DNA of 64,000 bases. Source: Bacillota bacterium. Its GTDB lineage: Bacteria; Bacillota; Clostridia; Lachnospirales; Lachnospiraceae. A program made the position numbers and the translations under genes. Shown here piece after piece: positions 26,059-35,606 of the stretch. Numbering within the stretch: position 1 is the first letter of the stretch; each line of letters opens with the position of its first letter. Where the stretch lies: contig JAEYGZ010000039.1 in the NCBI GenBank assembly GCA_023409535.1, positions 248,001-312,000 on the forward strand, written 5' to 3'. A model generated the notes under the pieces. That model was given only the letters and a program-made list of their open reading frames with translations, had not been told where the DNA came from and did no database searches.

Positions 26059-26691
26059 ATGACAGATAAAGTATTTGATAACAATCAAGTAAGTATTGCA
26101 GGAGAGGTAATCAGTGATTTTACGTTCAGCCATGATGTCTTTGGCGAAGGGTTCTATGTTCTTGAGGTGGTAGTCAGCAGGCTAAGTAATTCCTATGACA
26201 TGATACCGGTCATGGTATCGGAACGTCTCATTGATGTAAAACAGGATTATAAGGGCAAGTTTGTGGAGGTTCTGGGACAGTTCAGATCCTATAACCGCCA
26301 CGAAGAAAGTAAAAACAAATTAGTTCTCTCGGTATTTGCGAGAGAAGTAAAGATGGTTGATGAGTTATCAGAAAATGCAAAGCCGAACCATATCTTTCTG
26401 GATGGATTTGTATGTAAGCCGCCGATTTATCGAAAAACCCCGCTGGGAAGAGAGATTGCGGATGTTCTTCTGGCAGTGAACCGTCCCTATGGTAAATCAG
26501 ATTATATCCCCTGCATCTGCTGGGGTAGAAATGCCAGGTTTGCCGAGAGCTTTGCAGTTGGCGGTCACGTTCAGATCTGGGGCAGAATCCAGAGCAGGGA
26601 ATATCAGAAGAAGGTAAATGATACGGACTTTGAAAAGCGTGTTGCTTACGAGGTGTCCGTAAGCAAGCTGGAGTATCTGGAGGAGTATTAG
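26059..26691 (+). CDS. Single-stranded DNA-binding protein with two OB folds
   Basis: 210 aa. Two OB-fold halves: residues about 10-110 (VSIAGEVISDFTFSHDVFGE) and about 120-205 (IFLDGFVCKPPIYRKTPLGR, then SDYIPCICWGRNARF and VGGHVQIWGRIQSREYQKK). The second half is a typical SSB fold with the WGR pattern; the acidic tail of bacterial SSB is absent. Such two-domain forms are a Lachnospiraceae-type SSB-like protein that may act in recombination or on mobile DNA. GGAAGGAG precedes ATG 26059. It is followed by a strong terminator, so it is monocistronic. Confidence 0.82.
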   Translation: MTDKVFDNNQVSIAGEVISDFTFSHDVFGEGFYVLEVVVSRLSNSYDMIPVMVSERLIDVKQDYKGKFVEVLGQFRSYNRHEESKNKLVLSVFAREVKMVDELSENAKPNHIFLDGFVCKPPIYRKTPLGREIADVLLAVNRPYGKSDYIPCICWGRNARFAESFAVGGHVQIWGRIQSREYQKKVNDTDFEKRVAYEVSVSKLEYLEEY

Positions 26692-27056
26692 AGTATAATC
26701 GGTTATAAGCATTTATGAATAGCTTAGAATAGATATGTTATAACAAGAGTTTTATGAAGGACTGTTTGCGGTTTGCACCGGACTCAGTCCTTTTTTATGT
26801 CAGCATAGATATAAAAGCAACAAAAGAATGATGCATAATTTCCTGTAAGTGCCAATGTTGCACAAGGATATGTAAGTATTAACCTGAAAACATGGAAAAT
26901 ACATATAAAAATCATATGCATTCTCTGTACTTTTTGTTGGAAATTGATTCACATATTGATGGGAGAGCTTTTCAAGCATAATGTGGAGATCATAACAGAG
27001 AGTAGCAGGAAGGAATGGTATGTCTTTCTGCCAATCATGCAAAGGAGAGGAAAATT
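26692..27056. other. 365-base gap before the secreted nuclease gene
   Basis: It holds a terminator and AT-rich leader sequence. No promoter meeting a clear consensus is visible; TTGATG (26956-26961) and CATAAT (26977-26982) are 15 bases apart, which is weak. Confidence 0.4.
26757..26796 (+). terminator. Terminator of the SSB-like gene
   Basis: AAGGACTG (26757-26764) pairs with CAGTCCTT (26785-26792), with an inner CGGT/ACCG stem, and T run to 26796. Confidence 0.9.
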
Positions 27057-30000
27057 ATGAAGCGTAAATTGTTAGCATGCATTCTGGCAATGGCAACGGT
27101 TATCATGCCGATCTTCCCCATATCGGCGGATACCGTGAATGCGCAGGCTGCTGCAACAGGTCCAAAACAGGATATTGAAGTAATGAGCTATAATATCCTG
27201 ACCACGGGAACGCAGCCCATTACTGCAACAAATGCGGAGGGCACCAAAACAAGGGGGCAAATGCTGACGGAGTTAATTGATCAGTACCAGCCTGATTCCT
27301 TTGGGTTTAATGAAGTCACAACGAACTGGGAAAGTTATTTGGAAAGTAATGTGATCAACCGTGATTTTACAGGTGATGCTGCTTATGCAATCGCCGGTTT
27401 ATCAAGTGATAGTGGTTTGCCATTGCTGAGCGGTTCCACGGAGTATTCTTTAATTCTGTATCGAAGTGATAAATATGAAGTGGAACGAGAAGGCGGATAT
27501 TGGTTTTCTAATACGCCTGATGCAAAGACCAAATATACCGGCATACTGGATGGCAGCGGAAATGTTCTGTACGCAGGTATGACCTTTGAACGCGTTTTTT
27601 CCTATGCGGTTTTAAAGGATAAGGCAACGGGCTTAGTGTCCTATATACACATCAATGCACACTTGGATCATAAAAGTTCAGATTATGTCAATCGATTATG
27701 TGTCATGCAATTAAAGGCAAAGGCGGATGAGCTGAAATCCATATATCAATGTCCGATTGTTATGACGGGAGATTATAATGCAAACGAAGCTTCTGATGCT
27801 TATAATTACCTTGCATCCGGCGATAACGGATATGTTGATGCAAAATATCTGACGGATTTGCATTCGAAGCTGTCCAGTAATGCGGGATATGGTACAAGCT
27901 ATAATGCATCCGCCACCGGTGTAATTGACCATATCTTTGTATCAAATGGTGATGTTGGTGTATACCGGCATGATATGATACCAAATCCTTATCTGTCCGA
28001 CCACTCCTGTGTTTATGCAAGGCTTTCCTTAAATGATCTGCCTTCCCTGGACAGCATAACAATAGATGGACTTGCGATGGAGGGCTTTTCTGCATATGAT
28101 TATAGCTTGAATACCGGTACGGATAAGGAAAGCATTGTGTTAGGCGCTTCTGCAGCTGCTGAATATACCGTTTCTGCAGAGGTATCGGGATCTGTGGTTT
28201 CAGCTGTGTCCGGCACGGCGATTTCAGTAAATGTTGAGTTGCAAAATGGTGATAATCCGGTAAAGCTTTGTGTGGAAAATGAAGCAGGTATCCGTACCAT
28301 TTATACTTTAGAGATATATAAAAGCTTTGGTGATGCTATACCGATCATTTCAGAAATATTTCCGAATGCTGACCCGGGTTATAAATATTTTGAAGTGACC
28401 AACGTGGGAACAAAAGCTTTCAATACGGCTGATTATTATTTCTTATGGGGAAATATTGTAAATGATACCGACAGAACCTGGGAAGGTGTATTTGAACCGG
28501 TGAATGCCGGTGAGAATGAGATGGTTGACCCGGGAGAAACTGTTGTATTCTGGTTTACCTACGGAGGAACCTTTGCGGATCATACTCCAAAGGTTGCAGA
28601 TTTTAATGCGAAGTATGGAACCGGTTTAACTGACAGTAATGTAATTATATCAGATGTCAGTGTACCGCTGCGCGGATATTCCAGCAATGGTGCGGTTGAC
28701 ACAGCGGCCTTTCACATGGGATCAAATAGGACAAGGGGGATGCGAATAGCAAAAGCGAAGGATGAGTTTGGGAATTATTATTCCTGGACCGATTTGTCTG
28801 TCAATAAAGCGTTCAATGGTCCAACGGTGTCCATATCGTCATACAATGGTTTGAGTGCTGCGGCTCTTGCCACCACACAGCTCTATAAATTTAAGTATGT
28901 TGGCACGGATCTCTTAACCGCAGCATCCGACCTTTTGGAATCGGATGAGGCGACTCCGGGTATCTATGATCCTAAGCTTGGCAATGAGATGAAGGATGCT
29001 TATCATAACATCGAGGGGGAAGGCCTGGATCAATATTCTGTAATAACTCCTGCAGAGACGGAGATTGGCAATACAAAAGCGGACGGCTGGGCATTTTATT
29101 CCAATGTGGTATTTGGGGATACCGGTGCAAAATCGGCAGTTTTTTATGGATCGGTAAAAGGAAGTAACGCTGCCGGCAACATCGAGATTTATATTGACGG
29201 GACAAAGAGCGGGGATCTGACCGGTGCAACTATGGTAGGTACCTGTAGGACAACAGCGACAGCGCCTTCTGATTGGATGACCTATCAGGAGTTTATCTGC
29301 AATTTGAATCAGATTGTTACAGGTACGCATAACGTGACTTTAAAATTTGTTCCTGCAAAAATGTATGTAATTAACCTGGATTATTTTAGATTTATCCAGA
29401 ATGCTGCGGGTCCGGAAATTACAACTGTGGACAGCTTCAAGTTCTATTTTGAAGGAGATGAGCTTACTGAAGCCATCTCCCGGGAAGCATCCATAACAGA
29501 TAAATTTTTTACATTAAGCGCTGCTGCTGCATATATTCCGGCGGATGCCGCAGCTTCAACAGCGTATACAAGCAGTAATCTGTCCGTAGCCTCCATAGAC
29601 AGGCTGACCGGACAAATTACGGTGACCGGAGCGGGGGACGTGACTTTCACCGCTACGGTATATTCTAACAGTACGGTATTTACGGCATATACGACTCCGA
29701 TTATTTCCTTCCGGTATGGAATTAGCGCATATAAGCGGATTGAGGCGGAATGGGCGTCTGTATTTACCAATGGAGTTAACATCAGCGGTGCCGCAGCCAG
29801 TGCAAATAAACAGTATAGTACTGCTCCCACAGGAATGTCCTCCAATGTTACAGAAGGATTTAATTTAATTGGCAATACGGTTAATTTAAGTACGGCGCAA
29901 TATAACGCTATTGATTTCGGAGACGGCGGTATTACCGGTGTTGTGTTTAATATGGCTCTGAGAACGGACCGGTGTATTGGTACCGCACAGATCTATCTGG

Positions 30001-30224
30001 CAAATCCGGATGGTACGACGGGCAGCAAGATCGGGTATTGCACTGTAACCGCGGCAGATGCGACGGATGGAGGAGCAGGTAACTATAATACCTATAAGAA
30101 CTTTCAAGGTGTGATTACCGACAGTACCGTAACCGGTGTTCATAACATTATCATAAAGTTTATTACTGATGTGTACTATGTCGGGAATATTGATTACTTC
30201 TATTTCACAGGACCTATGCCGTAA
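27057..30224 (+). CDS. Large secreted endonuclease/exonuclease/phosphatase-family protein with lamin-tail and CBM-like domains
   Basis: 1055 aa with a signal peptide (to about residue 30). Residues about 38-325 form an EEP catalytic fold with MSYNIL (N46), FGFNEVT (E86), INAHLDH (H202), GDYNANEASD (D239/N241), IDHIFVS (D291/H292) and LSDHS (D315/H316): a complete metal-dependent nuclease/phosphatase set. Then come a cadherin-like beta-sandwich (about 327-425), a lamin-tail domain (PIISEIFPNADPGYKYFEV), a CBM6/35-like module, a Big-type unit and a second CBM6/35-like module to the end. It could degrade extracellular DNA or phosphate esters at a polysaccharide surface. The start is ATG 27057 after AGGAGAGG, not the earlier in-frame ATG at 27015. 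Confidence 0.82.
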   Translation: MKRKLLACILAMATVIMPIFPISADTVNAQAAATGPKQDIEVMSYNILTTGTQPITATNAEGTKTRGQMLTELIDQYQPDSFGFNEVTTNWESYLESNVINRDFTGDAAYAIAGLSSDSGLPLLSGSTEYSLILYRSDKYEVEREGGYWFSNTPDAKTKYTGILDGSGNVLYAGMTFERVFSYAVLKDKATGLVSYIHINAHLDHKSSDYVNRLCVMQLKAKADELKSIYQCPIVMTGDYNANEASDAYNYLASGDNGYVDAKYLTDLHSKLSSNAGYGTSYNASATGVIDHIFVSNGDVGVYRHDMIPNPYLSDHSCVYARLSLNDLPSLDSITIDGLAMEGFSAYDYSLNTGTDKESIVLGASAAAEYTVSAEVSGSVVSAVSGTAISVNVELQNGDNPVKLCVENEAGIRTIYTLEIYKSFGDAIPIISEIFPNADPGYKYFEVTNVGTKAFNTADYYFLWGNIVNDTDRTWEGVFEPVNAGENEMVDPGETVVFWFTYGGTFADHTPKVADFNAKYGTGLTDSNVIISDVSVPLRGYSSNGAVDTAAFHMGSNRTRGMRIAKAKDEFGNYYSWTDLSVNKAFNGPTVSISSYNGLSAAALATTQLYKFKYVGTDLLTAASDLLESDEATPGIYDPKLGNEMKDAYHNIEGEGLDQYSVITPAETEIGNTKADGWAFYSNVVFGDTGAKSAVFYGSVKGSNAAGNIEIYIDGTKSGDLTGATMVGTCRTTATAPSDWMTYQEFICNLNQIVTGTHNVTLKFVPAKMYVINLDYFRFIQNAAGPEITTVDSFKFYFEGDELTEAISREASITDKFFTLSAAAAYIPADAAASTAYTSSNLSVASIDRLTGQITVTGAGDVTFTATVYSNSTVFTAYTTPIISFRYGISAYKRIEAEWASVFTNGVNISGAAASANKQYSTAPTGMSSNVTEGFNLIGNTVNLSTAQYNAIDFGDGGITGVVFNMALRTDRCIGTAQIYLANPDGTTGSKIGYCTVTAADATDGGAGNYNTYKNFQGVITDSTVTGVHNIIIKFITDVYYVGNIDYFYFTGPMP

Positions 30225-30240
30225 AAAAAGATGCAAAAAG

Positions 30241-30331
30241 GCCGCCGCCCAGATATGTGAAGGCCCCCCTTGGTTAGATTATTCGTCCAACCAGGGGAGG
30301 CCATGATGAGAAGTGCATATGGGCGGCGGTG
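30241..30331. terminator. Nested palindrome between convergent genes
   Basis: Outer arms GCCGCCGCCCAGATATG (30241-30257) and CATATGGGCGGCGG (30316-30329) enclose inner arms GGCCCCCCTTGGTT (30262-30275) and AACCAGGGGAGGCC (30289-30302). The GC-rich double hairpin lies exactly between the convergent nuclease and MBL-fold genes and could end transcription both ways. There is no long T run. Confidence 0.6.
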
Positions 30332-30340
30332 CTATTTTAC

Positions 30341-31537
30341 CTATTCAGGGATCTCTTTTGGGTAAACTGTGGCGGTGCCGGGCGAATAAGGGAGATTAAG
30401 TGCAACGGTCCCGTTTCCTGAGAGGTAGATCTCTTTGCTGATACGGTGTACCGTCCTGTTTGCCTCACTGGATAGGCAATCCTGGTACCTGCTTTGACAG
30501 GTAGGGTATAATGCGACCTTTGCATCGGCGCAGAAGTAAATTCCGACATTAGAGCCATTGTATCCGTGGTGGGCCACCTGAATGATATCTGACTTCATAT
30601 AGGATCCATAACGAGCCACCATAATGGTGGATTCCTCAACATTTGAATCGCCGAGAAATAAGGTCCTGCATCCGGCTGCCGTCATAAGGAGAACCGTGGA
30701 GGAGTCATTAAAGCGGGTCAATGGAGCGGGATATAAATCTTCATGGGTAGCCAATACTTCAAATTCAAGATTCCGGACAAAAAATCTTTGCCCGGTGTGC
30801 AGCTTGATTCGGGGTATCTCCAAGTGTTCATCCACTAAAGCATAGAATTCACGTATGGTTTCCAGGTCTGAAGCTTTCCAGGCTTCAGAGCCGGGGATGG
30901 TAAGAGCAGGGAAATTATAATAAAGACATTCTATCATACAATCCCGGTAATCGGCCCTCAGAAAATCCATGAACTTGTAGATGTGGTCCTGATGGGCATG
31001 ACTGAAGAACCAGCCTGCGACGGTGATTTTTTTGCCTTCCGGAGTAAGGCTTCGTAACAGCTTGTAGAGTCTGATATGGTCCTCGGTGGAATTCATATGG
31101 GCACTGTCGATAATAAAGAAGCTGCCGTCGGCACATTGCGTAATATAGCACATGCCGCAATCTATCGTTCTGAAATCCAACTCCATCTGATATAAAGTTG
31201 CTTTGTCTGCCGTATCAGGTGTATCTTTTTTTCTTTGATACAGGGTGGTGTTAGGATCGACCACTATTCTTGTAACCTGGTCATGTGAGGTAAAGTAAAC
31301 ATGAACTAACCGCTTCCCAGAGACATAAGCAGTAAAATAATTATCACGTATGATATGCCTGTCGTATAAAGTATAACCGGTGCTGACCAGGGAGGAAAGG
31401 TAATTGTAGTATACCTGCTTCGTGGTACCTGTAATATGGTACATAATGCAGCCGTCGCTGCAGTCATAGCTGCTGCAGTGATCGCCGCCCGGGTAAGGCG
31501 GAATTAGTTGGTCATAAGTACTCATAATATTTTTCAT
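30341..31537 (-). CDS. MBL-fold metallo-hydrolase (ComEC-like)
   Basis: 398 aa. A metallo-beta-lactamase fold with the HxHxDH motif in FFSHAHQDHIYKF, a later GDSN loop (CRTLFLGDSNVEES) and the AHHGYNGSN motif common in ComEC-type MBL domains. The N-terminal third (residues about 1-110) is a separate domain with a Cys-rich DHCSSYDCSDGC stretch and no known match. No signal peptide, so it works in the cytosol. Substrate unknown (nucleic acid, phosphodiester or lactone are all possible). ATG 31537 follows GGAGAG; an in-frame ATG at 31576 overlaps the stop of the upstream MgtC gene (TAATG) and is possible as a coupled start. Confidence 0.75.
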   Translation of the reverse strand: MKNIMSTYDQLIPPYPGGDHCSSYDCSDGCIMYHITGTTKQVYYNYLSSLVSTGYTLYDRHIIRDNYFTAYVSGKRLVHVYFTSHDQVTRIVVDPNTTLYQRKKDTPDTADKATLYQMELDFRTIDCGMCYITQCADGSFFIIDSAHMNSTEDHIRLYKLLRSLTPEGKKITVAGWFFSHAHQDHIYKFMDFLRADYRDCMIECLYYNFPALTIPGSEAWKASDLETIREFYALVDEHLEIPRIKLHTGQRFFVRNLEFEVLATHEDLYPAPLTRFNDSSTVLLMTAAGCRTLFLGDSNVEESTIMVARYGSYMKSDIIQVAHHGYNGSNVGIYFCADAKVALYPTCQSRYQDCLSSEANRTVHRISKEIYLSGNGTVALNLPYSPGTATVYPKEIPE

Positions 31538-31575
31538 GATGTTTCTCTCCTTATCTCTATTGTTATTTTTGATCA

Positions 31576-32256
31576 TTACAACTCTTCTATATAAAGAACC
31601 CCTTCCAAAGCGCTTAACATATCAAGAATGTCTGTATGGGACTGTTTTTTTTGTAAATGCAGGGTTGCGAGTACGGCGGGTCCAAGATCATTGGTCTCAC
31701 CGATTCTCTTGATATCCAGATCACTGATGGTTATATTACATTCCTTCAGCTTTTTTAGCACTGCTCTTATGTCGTTTGCTCTTTCGAATTCAATATAGAG
31801 ATTAATTACCCTGGCAGAGGCAATTACGAAATCATCGAGATTATGTAAGAAAGCCATAACAATGAAGATCAGAATGGTTCCGATAACAGCGCCGGTATAG
31901 AAGCCTATTCCTACCGCTAATCCAACACAGGCAGAGGCCCAAAGGCCTGCTGCCGTGGTCAAGCCCTTAACCTTGTTATGCCCTGTAAAAATTATTGTTC
32001 CTGCACCCAGAAAACCAATGCCATTGATGACCTGGGCACCCATTCGTGCCACATCGATATTGTCATATACATCATTGATATATTCATTGGTCATCATTAC
32101 TAAGGCGGATCCCATACAAACAAGCATATAAGTCCGGAAACCGGCAGGACGCTTTTTACGGCCCCGTTCCATTCCAAGTATTCCGCCGCATATTAATGCA
32201 AGTGTCAAGCGGAGCAAACTGGATACGATATAATAATCAGTGAAAATTCTATTCAT
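31576..32256 (-). CDS. MgtC/SapB-family membrane protein
   Basis: 226 aa. Four to five N-terminal membrane helices contain the family core GGILGMERGRKKRPAGFRTYM and GFLGAGTIIF; residues about 150-226 form an ACT-like cytosolic tail. MgtC proteins help survival at low magnesium and modulate the F1Fo ATP synthase in pathogens; in environmental bacteria the role is unclear. It lies between the chemoreceptor gene upstream and the MBL-fold gene, with 44 bases and an overlap respectively, so the three may be one leftward operon. Confidence 0.85.
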   Translation of the reverse strand: MNRIFTDYYIVSSLLRLTLALICGGILGMERGRKKRPAGFRTYMLVCMGSALVMMTNEYINDVYDNIDVARMGAQVINGIGFLGAGTIIFTGHNKVKGLTTAAGLWASACVGLAVGIGFYTGAVIGTILIFIVMAFLHNLDDFVIASARVINLYIEFERANDIRAVLKKLKECNITISDLDIKRIGETNDLGPAVLATLHLQKKQSHTDILDMLSALEGVLYIEEL

Positions 32257-32300
32257 GTTCTCTCCTTCCGGGTGTCATTCAAGTGTTAAATTGTGAGTAA

Positions 32301-34331
32301 TTATATGCGAAAGATACCAATGGCACCCTTCAGATCAATTGCATTTGTATCCAGTTGTTGTGATACATCAGTCAATTTAAGCATGGCCTTATGCTGATCC
32401 TGAATTAATGCAACAATTGACTGTGATACGGAATAGGTCTCTTCGGTACTTGCAGATATATTACTTATGGAATCAAGCGCGGAAGCCCTTGTATTCGATA
32501 TATTGTTCATATCCTGCGTAATACCGCTGATATTGCTCAGCAGATTTTCTATGCCCTGATTTAAGCCGCGAAAGGCATCAATTAATTTTTTCACCGTCCT
32601 ATTTTGATTTTCCACAATGGCGCCGGCGTTTTTTACGATCTCGGCAGTGGCCGTTGATTTGGCAAAGACCTCATCAGATACCTTTTTAATCTCATTCGCG
32701 GCAGCCGCAGACTGTTCCGAAAGCTTTCTGATCTCTGCTGCAACTACGGCAAAGCCTTGACCGGCTTCACCTGCCCGTGCAGATTCTATGGATGCATTTA
32801 AGGATAGGAGATTGGTCTGCTGGGCTATTCCGTTGATAATATTAGTGAAGCGATGCACAGATTGCAGCTTGCCTGCCAGATCAGTCATGCTGTCGGTAAG
32901 AGTATCAATGGTGCTTGAGGTCTGCAATGACTGGTGGGTGAAACTTTCCATAATGGTAATATCATCATTCACCATTGCTTTCGTCTGGGTGGTAAATGCT
33001 TCGATTTCTATCAAACGGTCATTTGCATGGATTATTTGAGAGGATAGATTCTCAAAGTTATTCACGCTTTGCTGCGCTTCATTTGCTTCCTCCTCAATGG
33101 CTGAGGTAATTTGTCCTATGGCAGTACCTGCATTGCCTGCCAGCTGGTTGATGACATCGGTGTTGCCGGTCACATCGGCAGCACTGGCGGAAACTAATGT
33201 GGTTATATCCGAAACCTGTTTTATCAGTATTCTGATGTGGTTAATGGTGTCACGGATACTTCCTGCCAGAATGCTGAATTCATCTGTACCGCTGATACTA
33301 ATCTCAGTTGTAAAGTCACCTGCTGATACGGCTTTTAGCTGATGAAGCAGAGAACCGATTCTTTTTCCGATGTTCGTGGAGATAAGAAGACCGGTGCTGA
33401 TTGCAATGAAGCAGGCAAAAGCAACGATAATAAAGGTAATTAATCTAATCTCATCCGCCTGTTTCGTCATAGAGGATTTGGGGATCATGGCAAATAAGTA
33501 AGCATCGGTATCCTTGATTTTACCGTATAGGAAAAAGTATTTCTGCTTGTTATAGGTGATATAGCTAAAGCCTGTACTTTCCCCGGAAGTGACAGCAGCA
33601 TGGAAGAATGGCTGCTCCGTGACAGCTGCTGCTTCCGGGTCGTCTTGCCGGGCGCTTCGAAACAGCTTCTTACCTTCTGCAGTCACAAATCCGGTAATGG
33701 TATTCTTGCCTATCTCAAGGTCGGATAAGATATTGTAAATGGCTGAGGAACTGACATCGATGACTACAGCTCCTCCCTTCACCAGAAAAGGCCTGGTATA
33801 GCTCAGAATGTAATCGGAAGAGTTTATATTATAATAGGTATCTATGTAATCGTGATTACTCTGCCAGAAGCCTTGCAGGTTCTTTCCGTCAAAATAGCCG
33901 CTGTCGGCTAATTCCTCATAAAATCCTGCCTTCTCCGAGGTCACGGTGGAAACCGCGTTCTTATCGGATTTTACAATTAAATGTATATTCTGTATAAAGG
34001 AATTGCTTTTTTGGTTTGTATCCACCATTCCCTTCAGAGCACTGCAGTCCTCCTTTTCACCGGCAGGGTCATTGGAATACAAACCGGAGACATAATATTT
34101 CGCATTCTCATTTGATATGTAATTCACACCGGCTGCAACCACGGTATCAAGGCCAAACGCAAGATAGTCCATAGAGGAGGTAAAGGTTTGTTGCGCCGAG
34201 GTCTCATAGGAGTGGGTCAGCCCTGCAGACGATTTGATATAGGAGATAAGGCCGAGAATAATAATTAATATAACCGGAATGATAAAGCCAATGATCAGTT
34301 TCATGCGGATATTCATATGTAGTTTAAACAT
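32301..34331 (-). CDS. Methyl-accepting chemotaxis protein
   Basis: 676 aa transmembrane chemoreceptor. A first helix (about residues 10-30), an outside Cache-like sensory domain of about 250 residues, a second helix (about 290-312), a HAMP domain and a long methyl-accepting coiled coil follow. The signalling tip is recognised by QTNLLSLNASIESARAGEAGQ followed by GFAVVAAEIRKLSEQSAAAA. It will couple to CheA/CheW encoded elsewhere. The sensory ligand is unknown. AAAGGAG about 15 bases before ATG 34331 supports the start. Confidence 0.93.
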   Translation of the reverse strand: MFKLHMNIRMKLIIGFIIPVILIIILGLISYIKSSAGLTHSYETSAQQTFTSSMDYLAFGLDTVVAAGVNYISNENAKYYVSGLYSNDPAGEKEDCSALKGMVDTNQKSNSFIQNIHLIVKSDKNAVSTVTSEKAGFYEELADSGYFDGKNLQGFWQSNHDYIDTYYNINSSDYILSYTRPFLVKGGAVVIDVSSSAIYNILSDLEIGKNTITGFVTAEGKKLFRSARQDDPEAAAVTEQPFFHAAVTSGESTGFSYITYNKQKYFFLYGKIKDTDAYLFAMIPKSSMTKQADEIRLITFIIVAFACFIAISTGLLISTNIGKRIGSLLHQLKAVSAGDFTTEISISGTDEFSILAGSIRDTINHIRILIKQVSDITTLVSASAADVTGNTDVINQLAGNAGTAIGQITSAIEEEANEAQQSVNNFENLSSQIIHANDRLIEIEAFTTQTKAMVNDDITIMESFTHQSLQTSSTIDTLTDSMTDLAGKLQSVHRFTNIINGIAQQTNLLSLNASIESARAGEAGQGFAVVAAEIRKLSEQSAAAANEIKKVSDEVFAKSTATAEIVKNAGAIVENQNRTVKKLIDAFRGLNQGIENLLSNISGITQDMNNISNTRASALDSISNISASTEETYSVSQSIVALIQDQHKAMLKLTDVSQQLDTNAIDLKGAIGIFRI

Positions 34332-34532
34332 AAAATCAGTTTCTCCTTTGCTATTTATATGTATTTATAGGAATTACCTTATTATTTATCATATTAGAGA
34401 AAGGTAAGCATGACTATATTCATTTTATGACCAGGGAGCCAAGTTCAAAAAATGAATATTAAACAAAACAATAGGTAAAATTAAACAGAATGTGTACATT
34501 CTGAACAACGATCATAGGACAGGAATAGACTA

Positions 34533-34560
34533 TTGTTAGAAAAAGAGAGGCGAATATAAT
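34533..34560 (+). promoter_or_regulatory. Probable promoter of the sugar importer operon
   Basis: TTGTTA (34533-34538), 16 bases, TATAAT (34555-34560), about 70 bases before the first gene. Confidence 0.55.
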
Positions 34561-34631
34561 AAAACCATGACGTGCCTCATCTCTGCCGGCAAGAATTGGT
34601 GCGCGTTAAATCTATACGAAGGAGTGGCAGG

Positions 34632-35606
34632 ATGTTAATGAGAAAAAAAGGCAGTAGAGATACCGGAGTGACATTAACCAGAGCGCAGAAAATGAATACG
34701 GCAAGACGATCACTTCGTAAATATTGGGATTTGTATCTTCTGCTAATTCCTGTTCTCACTTATTTTATAGTTTTTAAGTACCGGCCTATCGCAGATTTAA
34801 TTATGGCATTTAAAAATTATAAATTTAATTTGGGAGCATGGGATAGTCCATGGGCTGGCTCCTTTGGCTTTGGACATTTTATTCGGTTTTTTCAAAATGC
34901 ATATTTCAAGGAAATTATATGGAATACGTTCAGTTTAAGTGCGCTGCAGTTAATCATCGGTTTCCCGATGCCTATAATCTTGGCATTAATTATGAATGAA
35001 CTGACGAATAAGCATTTCAAAAAGACGTTACAGATGATTACCTATGCGCCGCATTTTATCTCAACGGTAATTTTGGTTGCAATTATGCAGGCAATGTTAG
35101 CGCCAAGCTCGGGTATTATAAATCAACTGATAACCGCCACGGGAAAGGAAGCAATCTATTTCTTTGGATTACCGGCATGGTTTAAGCCCATGTATGTAAT
35201 CTCAGGCATATGGCAGAATGCAGGTTACAGCTCCATTGTCTATCTGGCTACGTTATCAAATATAGACCCCCAGCATATTGAAGCGGCAAAAATTGATGGT
35301 GCAAATCGTTTCCATATCATCAAATATGTAACAATTCCGGCAATCATCCCAACGGCGGTAATACTGCTGATTATGGATACCGGAAAGATTATGAATATTG
35401 GATTCGAAAAAGTGTTTTTGATGCAAAACGATATGAATGTCAGAACAGCAGAGGTGATATCAACCTATGTTTACCGCAGCGGTATCGAAGGAGCACAATT
35501 CAGTTACGCAGCAGCGGTAGGTCTGTTTAATTCTGTTATCAATGTTGCATTATTGCTGCTGGTAAACAGGATCTCAAAGAAAGTTACGGAAACAAGTCTA
35601 TGGTGA
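34632..35606 (+). CDS. LplB-type sugar ABC transporter permease
   Basis: 324 aa, six membrane helices, CUT1 family. The conserved EAA loop reads EAAKIDGANRFHIIKYVTIP, and LPAWFKPMYVISGIWQNAGY and FEKVFLMQNDMN are typical for LplB/YtcP-type oligosaccharide importers. The ATP-binding subunit is missing from this operon; these importers normally share a general MsmX-like ATPase. ATG 34632 follows AAGGAG (34618-34623); a GTG at 34572 has no ribosome site. Confidence 0.9.
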   Translation: MLMRKKGSRDTGVTLTRAQKMNTARRSLRKYWDLYLLLIPVLTYFIVFKYRPIADLIMAFKNYKFNLGAWDSPWAGSFGFGHFIRFFQNAYFKEIIWNTFSLSALQLIIGFPMPIILALIMNELTNKHFKKTLQMITYAPHFISTVILVAIMQAMLAPSSGIINQLITATGKEAIYFFGLPAWFKPMYVISGIWQNAGYSSIVYLATLSNIDPQHIEAAKIDGANRFHIIKYVTIPAIIPTAVILLIMDTGKIMNIGFEKVFLMQNDMNVRTAEVISTYVYRSGIEGAQFSYAAAVGLFNSVINVALLLLVNRISKKVTETSLW

